A DNA stretch of 64,000 bases from Delphinapterus leucas (Eukaryota > Chordata > Mammalia > Artiodactyla > Monodontidae): the NCBI RefSeq assembly GCF_002288925.2, contig NW_022098021.1:33796065-33860064 (forward strand), written 5' to 3'. The translations under genes and the position numbers were made by a program. Below, one piece after another: positions 59,081-64,000 of this stretch (positions are counted from its first letter, which is position 1; every line of letters starts with the position of its first letter). Below the pieces are notes generated by a model that saw only the letters and a list, made by a program, of their open reading frames with translations, was not told the DNA's origin and made no database searches.

Positions 59081-59088
59081 TTTTATAA

Positions 59089-59490
59089 GATTTAAGATTC
59101 TTTTGATAGTGGATAGTTGGATAGATGAAAGACACAATTATTTGTTACTTAAAACTCCAAATAAGAGAGAACTGCTAGGCAGCGTCACAGAGGGAGTTGG
59201 ACGCTTTGTGGATTGACTAACTTGAATAATTTCATGGGCTCTGGGGCAATGACTGTTCCTGGTTGACTCATACCTGGCCTCAGGGTGATTAGGGCTGGTG
59301 CTTAGTGGCCAGGTGTGTGAGAGCCATATAAGGGAAGTGGTAGGAATGTGGTTCTACCTGTCAAAAAGAGAGACTGACCGGCCACTAGCCAGGGCCTCAA
59401 AACTAGGTCGAGCTAGCATTAGAAAAACAAAAACAAAAACATATATTAACATATATAATTTGCTATCAAATAAACCTCAAAATATCAGAC
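59089..59490. other. Non-coding DNA
   Basis: No confident gene or element. An A-rich (aaaac)n run is at 59424-59440. Confidence 0.45.
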
Positions 59491-59494
59491 TTAA

Positions 59495-59880
59495 TCCAAC
59501 ACAAGTTTATTTTTGGTTGATGTAACAATTCAGTCAATGCAGGTGATTCTGGTAGATGGGCAGTCTTCTACGTAGAGATTCAGAAACTTGTGCTTTGTCC
59601 ATCTGGTGACTTGTCCATCATCTAGGACCTTGGAATCCTGTTCTATATTTTCTGGATCCTGTTGGCACACTGGGGTAGGGCCATGTTGAGAAAGTCCTTT
59701 GTTCTTGACTGAAACATCCCTTATGCTCACATTCCATTAACTTGAAGTAGTTAAGTCTCATCTCACCTGGGGTGAGAGGGGTTAAGGGGCCAATAAATGT
59801 AGTCCCTGACAGAGCAACCAAGTCCCAGCAACTCTCACTACAGAAAGGGAGTGCAATACTTTGGTAGACACATAGCGGTT
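59495..59880 (+). mobile_element. Ancient interspersed repeat, family uncertain
   Basis: Reads like a common mammalian repeat: caacacaagtttatttttgg, gatgtaacaattcagtcaat, gcaggtgattctggtagatg, catctaggaccttggaatcc and tcacattccattaacttgaa. It is of the same general kind as 11838-12990, but I cannot name the family. Confidence 0.4.
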
Positions 59881-60195
59881 TTTGCCATAGGAAAATTTTA
59901 GAATATGTATCTGTATGAGTATATATTTATACACGTATAATGTACATATATATAGTAGTAAAGATCTTTAGGTAAAAGTGAATTTATCTAATTGTAGAAC
60001 ATTTCAACTTTGATATGTGTGTTGAGTCCTAATAGCCCATTGAGATTCCTAGGTTCCTTTAGCAGAATTTTTCCCATGGCCAGAAATGTTGTACATTTGG
60101 CCTAGAAGGATTTATTGTGGGTTTTATAGAAATGAAATCCCACAAACATAATATTGAGTGAGCAAAGACAGGTAGAAAAGACTATGTTTTTCTTT
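59881..60195. other. AT-rich non-coding DNA
   Basis: Nothing recognised. Confidence 0.45.
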
Positions 60196-60199
60196 CTTG

Positions 60200-60530
60200 T
60201 TCAAAATTCTGCTTCCGAGATTTGTCCATATTACAGGACGTAGTTGTAGAAGGTTCATTCTCATTGTTGTGTAGTATTCAGCTGGGTGAATATCCACAGT
60301 TTATTTATCCATTCTACTGTTGATGGGTACTTGAATAGTTTTCAGTTTGGAGTTATGATGAATAGTGCTACCAAGAATATTTTAGAACATGTCTTTTGAT
60401 GAAACTGTGCCACATTTATATTGCATATATGCCTAGAAGTAAAATTTCTGGACTATAGAGTAAAAATATGTTCAGTGTTTATAGTCATAATTTCCTAGCC
60501 TTCTTTTACCAGCTATTATAATTGATCATA
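60200..60530 (-). mobile_element. Old L1M fragment, antisense
   Basis: The plus strand reads as reversed L1 3'-ORF2 sequence: ttccgagatttgtccatatt, tgttgtgtagtattcagctg, tttatttatccattctactg, ttgatgggtacttgaatagt, gcatatatgcctagaagtaa and aatttctggactatagagta. Divergence is high. Confidence 0.75.
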
Positions 60531-62195
60531 TATGACACTTTCTGTAAACTCTATTTTATTTTTTTGAAAAAAGCTTTGTGTAAACAATAAAAAATGTATA
60601 AAAAAATTTAGGAAGAAAGCCCTGTTAATTCCACTAACATATGAACAATTTTATTTTTATTTCCATCTGCACCATATCATTATTAATTAATTAAATATTG
60701 GCTTTGTGTTAAGCTTATTTACTTAACATTATTTTATGAATATTTATACATATTTCTGTGCTTTCCATAATTATGAATTTTTATGATTGCATTGAATTCA
60801 TTTACCAGAACTAGCAATTTCCTATTATATATGAAAGCATTTTCAATTTTCCCTAATTCTTTTTGAAACAATTTGTATTTTTAAACTCTACCGTATCTTT
60901 GGTACACAATTTCTTGGGTTTGCTACGTGCTTGGGAAAATAAAGAAACACATGTTTTTTTTTGTCTCTGACCTTTAGCAAACTTAGAGAAAAGTCAATTT
61001 TTCATGACAGTAAGTCAACATACTTACCTTCATTTTAAGTTACACTTACTCCACCTCAAGCCTGAGTGACATTACATTTCTTTCCAGAAGGTTAAAATTG
61101 GTAAGGTCTTGACAACCAAAATCTTGGTTGAAAATTGGACATGTGGATCTACCTTGATTTCTTACTTCCTTGTCACAAAACTCAACATGTCTGATATAGA
61201 AGTAAGAGAAAGTTCTTTTCTTTATCCCCGAACTTTGCAGATTTCCCAGTGCATCTTAATGTCTGTCTTCCTCTAAACCATTCCTCACACACATACTTAT
61301 CCCTGGAGCTTTTATATTTCACAGTCACTATAATTTAATGACATGTGAGCAGACTAAAGCAAATAATAACTTTAGTAGGGAAATGTCACAAGCAAAACAC
61401 TTCCTTTATTCTGAACTTAATGCTGTAACCAGGAATTTCCTCAATCCATTAGTCTTTGTTGTGATTCCCAAATAATATGTATTCAAGAAAGTTAGGACAC
61501 AAGTATTCTCATTGGCTATATAAATTAAAAGCAGGAACTGTGTTTTTAATGACATCTAAATGCAGAATATAGATAGCTATGACCCCATTGAGTAATTTCA
61601 GTGAAGATGTCAAAGTAAAATAATTAAACATGAGGAACAAAAGGATACATTTAATCAGTGCTTACAGCCAATCACATTATGGAAGTATGGCTACTATTTC
61701 AAAAAAAAACATTTGATTTGCATTTAAGTGATCAAGAGGAAAAGTTACAAGATAATTGGGATATCCTAATTTCATTAGTCATTTTTTCCCTCAATACTTT
61801 ATTTGAAAATTGTCAAGAAGGATATAGCATTTAAAAATTAACAAGAAAAGTTTGGAAATTTTAACAGAATGAAAATCACCTTTTCTAGAGAATGAATGAC
61901 TTTCATAGTCAAATAATAATAAGTTGCTGTTTATTTTTTGATTAAATAAGTTGCTGTTTATATTTTGATTAAGGAGTTTGTACGTAGACATATATTTTGA
62001 GCTCAATAGTTTCACATGGGCAATCTTCATTATGAAATCATATTATTATTTTAACTACATAATTTTTTAGCAGACTCCAGAAAATAAGAAATTTCTTCTC
62101 TTTCAAGTACAACAGTATTCTTTAAGACTTAGTGAAATTCTGGAATAAGAACCCCTAACAAGAAGCTTTGAGACATAAATATTTCAGCATTTAAA
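60531..62195. other. AT-rich non-coding DNA
   Basis: No gene or family-level repeat recognised apart from the tandem duplication at 61918-61971. Confidence 0.5.
61918..61971. repeat. 27-bp tandem duplication
   Basis: Units 61918-61944 and 61945-61971 (aataagttgctgtttat...) agree at 26 of 27 positions. Confidence 0.95.
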
Positions 62196-62199
62196 ACAG

Positions 62200-62355
62200 A
62201 TCACTTTACTGATGTATGATTAAGATGCAAAAAACTGTACACTTTTAATGCATACAACTTGATGAGTTTAGAGAGACTTATATACCCTTGAAACCATCAC
62301 CACAATCTATGCCATAAACATATCCTTCACCTCTGAGTTTTCTCTTGCCCTATTT
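62200..62355 (-). mobile_element. Old L1M 3'-end fragment, antisense
   Basis: The order tttactgatgtatgattaag, aaaactgtacacttttaatg, catacaacttgatgagttta, accatcaccacaatctatgc and catatccttcacctctgagt matches the reversed L1M 3' UTR (tttattgaggtataattgac...). Confidence 0.7.
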
Positions 62356-63450
62356 ATTTATTATTACTATTATTTTAACGTACACTACTGTATTATATAA
62401 TTAAAATTTGCTAAGAGGAAAGGTCTTATGTTGTGTTCTTCTCATAAAAATAATAAGTAAATATCCAGCATTTATATGCTTACTTGAAAGGTTTGAAATG
62501 TTTTATACTCTGACACTAGAATGACCAATTTGAGTTTAATTACCAAAATTTATAAACCAAAGTAAATTTGTCAATGTGATCATCTCTTCTTAAAATTTAT
62601 TTCTATGTGAAAAACAATAAAATATGCACTGCTACTTTCCAGGTGTAAAAACATTATTTTTTCCGAGAGAGTTCTGAAAAACCAGATATGTATCTACCTT
62701 TCACAAGGATAATCAGTTAAACATGAATATTGTTTAACATGGAGAATAATATTTCCCTTGGATCTCACTAAATAAGGGATACGAAGAGTTAATTGTACAA
62801 TACAGTCAAAGGTTACACATTAAATATGTATTGGTATTCTTTGCTAAGATATATTATCACTGATTATGAAAGTTTTGTCTCAGTGCCTGAATAGTCAGTT
62901 ACAGACATAGACAATCCTTTGTACTTTACAAGCATGAAATTACAATAAAAGACTGAATTGCAGAGATGTCTAAAATGTCCTTGAAATGAAAAGAGAATAT
63001 GACTTAGACCATATTTCAAAAGCTAATATATATTTCTCATAACAGGAAAAAATGAATTAACTTTGTATTCATTAGACAGTCTTTAAAATAATCTTCAATT
63101 AAACAGGCAATGGATTGCCGAGTCCAACAAAGATAAAGCCTTAATCTTACACAGAATATTTTCTACCATTTACTTACTTGTCATGCTTTAAATTTTTTCT
63201 GCTTCTATTTAAGCTTATGCTAACATACACTTTCTGGAAAAGGGAGAGGTAATGAAATAGCCTTTGAATTCCTGAAGAACCTACCATAAGCTTATTTTAT
63301 ACTAGCATTAGGTATGTCAACCTTTGTTGATTAAGGAATACAAAGATGTAAGAAAATCTCCCTTCTTTCAGAAACATTCCTTAAAGTAAACCAAGTCATT
63401 TATTTTCAAATTAAGGTGACAAATATAACACATTAATTACAATAATCTTA
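62356..63450. other. AT-rich non-coding DNA
   Basis: Nothing recognised. Confidence 0.5.
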
Positions 63451-63454
63451 AATA

Positions 63455-63685
63455 TTTATAGGTGCCAAGCTCTATAATAACCATTGTACATGGATTATCT
63501 AATTTAAACTTTATAACTATCCTTTGATTTGGGTACTATCACTGAGCCTTCCTTTGCAGGTGAGGAAACAGTTGCTTAGAAGTTGTAAGTCACCAAACTT
63601 ACATACCTTTAAGGTGTAGAGTCGGGATTTATACACAACTTTCTCTGCAAAATGCACACTTTGTCTCTTACGTATTACACTACAC
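63455..63685 (+). mobile_element. MIR SINE fossil
   Basis: MIR order is visible: ggtgccaagctctataataa, gtacatggattatctaattt, aaactttataactatccttt, tgcaggtgaggaaacagttg, aagttgtaagtcaccaaact, aaggtgtagagtcgggattt. Confidence 0.75.
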
Positions 63686-64000
63686 CAGCATCCGAGGTAT
63701 TGCAACGTCATTTCTCTGGTGCCATGGTTTCAGTAGTGCTACATTTAGGGATGATAAGGGAATGCCTGGAGATGCACTTCTCTCAGTCTTTTCAAATTTA
63801 TGACTATATATTATTTGTGAGAACTGCACATGGGAAACAAAAACGTCTGATATGGTATATTTTACTTCCCTTTACCCATGCATTTGCTTCTTCATATATA
63901 ATTATGAGTGGATACCAGTGATTTCATCAGGACTCTGTAGGATTATAGCACAACGTTGTTTATAATCTACATCACTTTTGGTACAGTGTTTTAACGAAAG
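63686..64000. other. Non-coding DNA at the window edge
   Basis: No gene or repeat recognised. Confidence 0.5.

Noticed and set aside
58806..59216. 136-residue open frame with His-rich centre
   Set aside because: It runs across a MER1-like transposon and its flank; the His/Leu pattern comes from the repeated catcac and ctgaaccat units.

Overview
The window is nuclear DNA from a mammal, almost certainly a cetacean. The strongest marker is a set of tRNA-derived SINEs beginning with gggcttccctggtggcgcag. They match the CHR-1 and CHR-2 families of the Cetacea/Hippopotamus/Ruminant clade. The short CHR-2 form with well-preserved target-site duplications occurs six times. L1 elements of the cetartiodactyl type and older mammal-wide MIR, L2, L1M and hAT (MER1, MER5) fossils make up most of the rest. 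I found no host protein-coding exon, no cellular RNA gene, no CRISPR array and no bacterial-style operon. Nearly all long open frames are L1 remnants or chance frames. The window reads as an intergenic gene desert or a piece of a very long intron.

Layout. At 1-15 kb the DNA is AT-rich, with CHR SINEs at 1.1-1.5 (antisense), 1.6, 3.35 and 10.3 kb. MIR, L2 and L1M fossils are scattered through it, and a near-perfect 30-bp hairpin sits beside a TA microsatellite at 7.0 kb. At 15-25 kb there are two minus-strand L1s: a 5'-truncated copy (15.0-16.3 kb) and a nearly full-length copy (19.7-25.2 kb). The long copy carries an antisense CHR-2 insertion and an internal deletion in ORF1. At 25-36 kb the DNA is older: L2, MIR, an LTR-like segment and a repeat-poor block. 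At 36-47 kb there are two plus-strand L1s: a long copy (36.0-42.4 kb, with a nested CHR-2) and a 5'-truncated copy (45.0-46.7 kb). At 47-64 kb the DNA is mostly repeat-poor and AT-rich, with a CHR-1 at 52.6 kb, L2 and MIR fragments, and a MER1-like element at 58.8 kb.

No set of genes works together here. The structure is a layered record of retrotransposition: L2/MIR and hAT fossils first, then L1M and LTR pieces, then CHR-1, then young L1s, then CHR-2 copies inserted into the L1s. The L1s are all broken (stops, frameshifts, truncations, or an altered polymerase motif in the 36-42 kb copy). None looks able to move on its own. I did not find an undescribed gene system. The items most worth checking are the 7.0 kb hairpin, the unexplained GC-richer 5' segment of the 36 kb L1, and the mirror-image arrangement of the four L1s.
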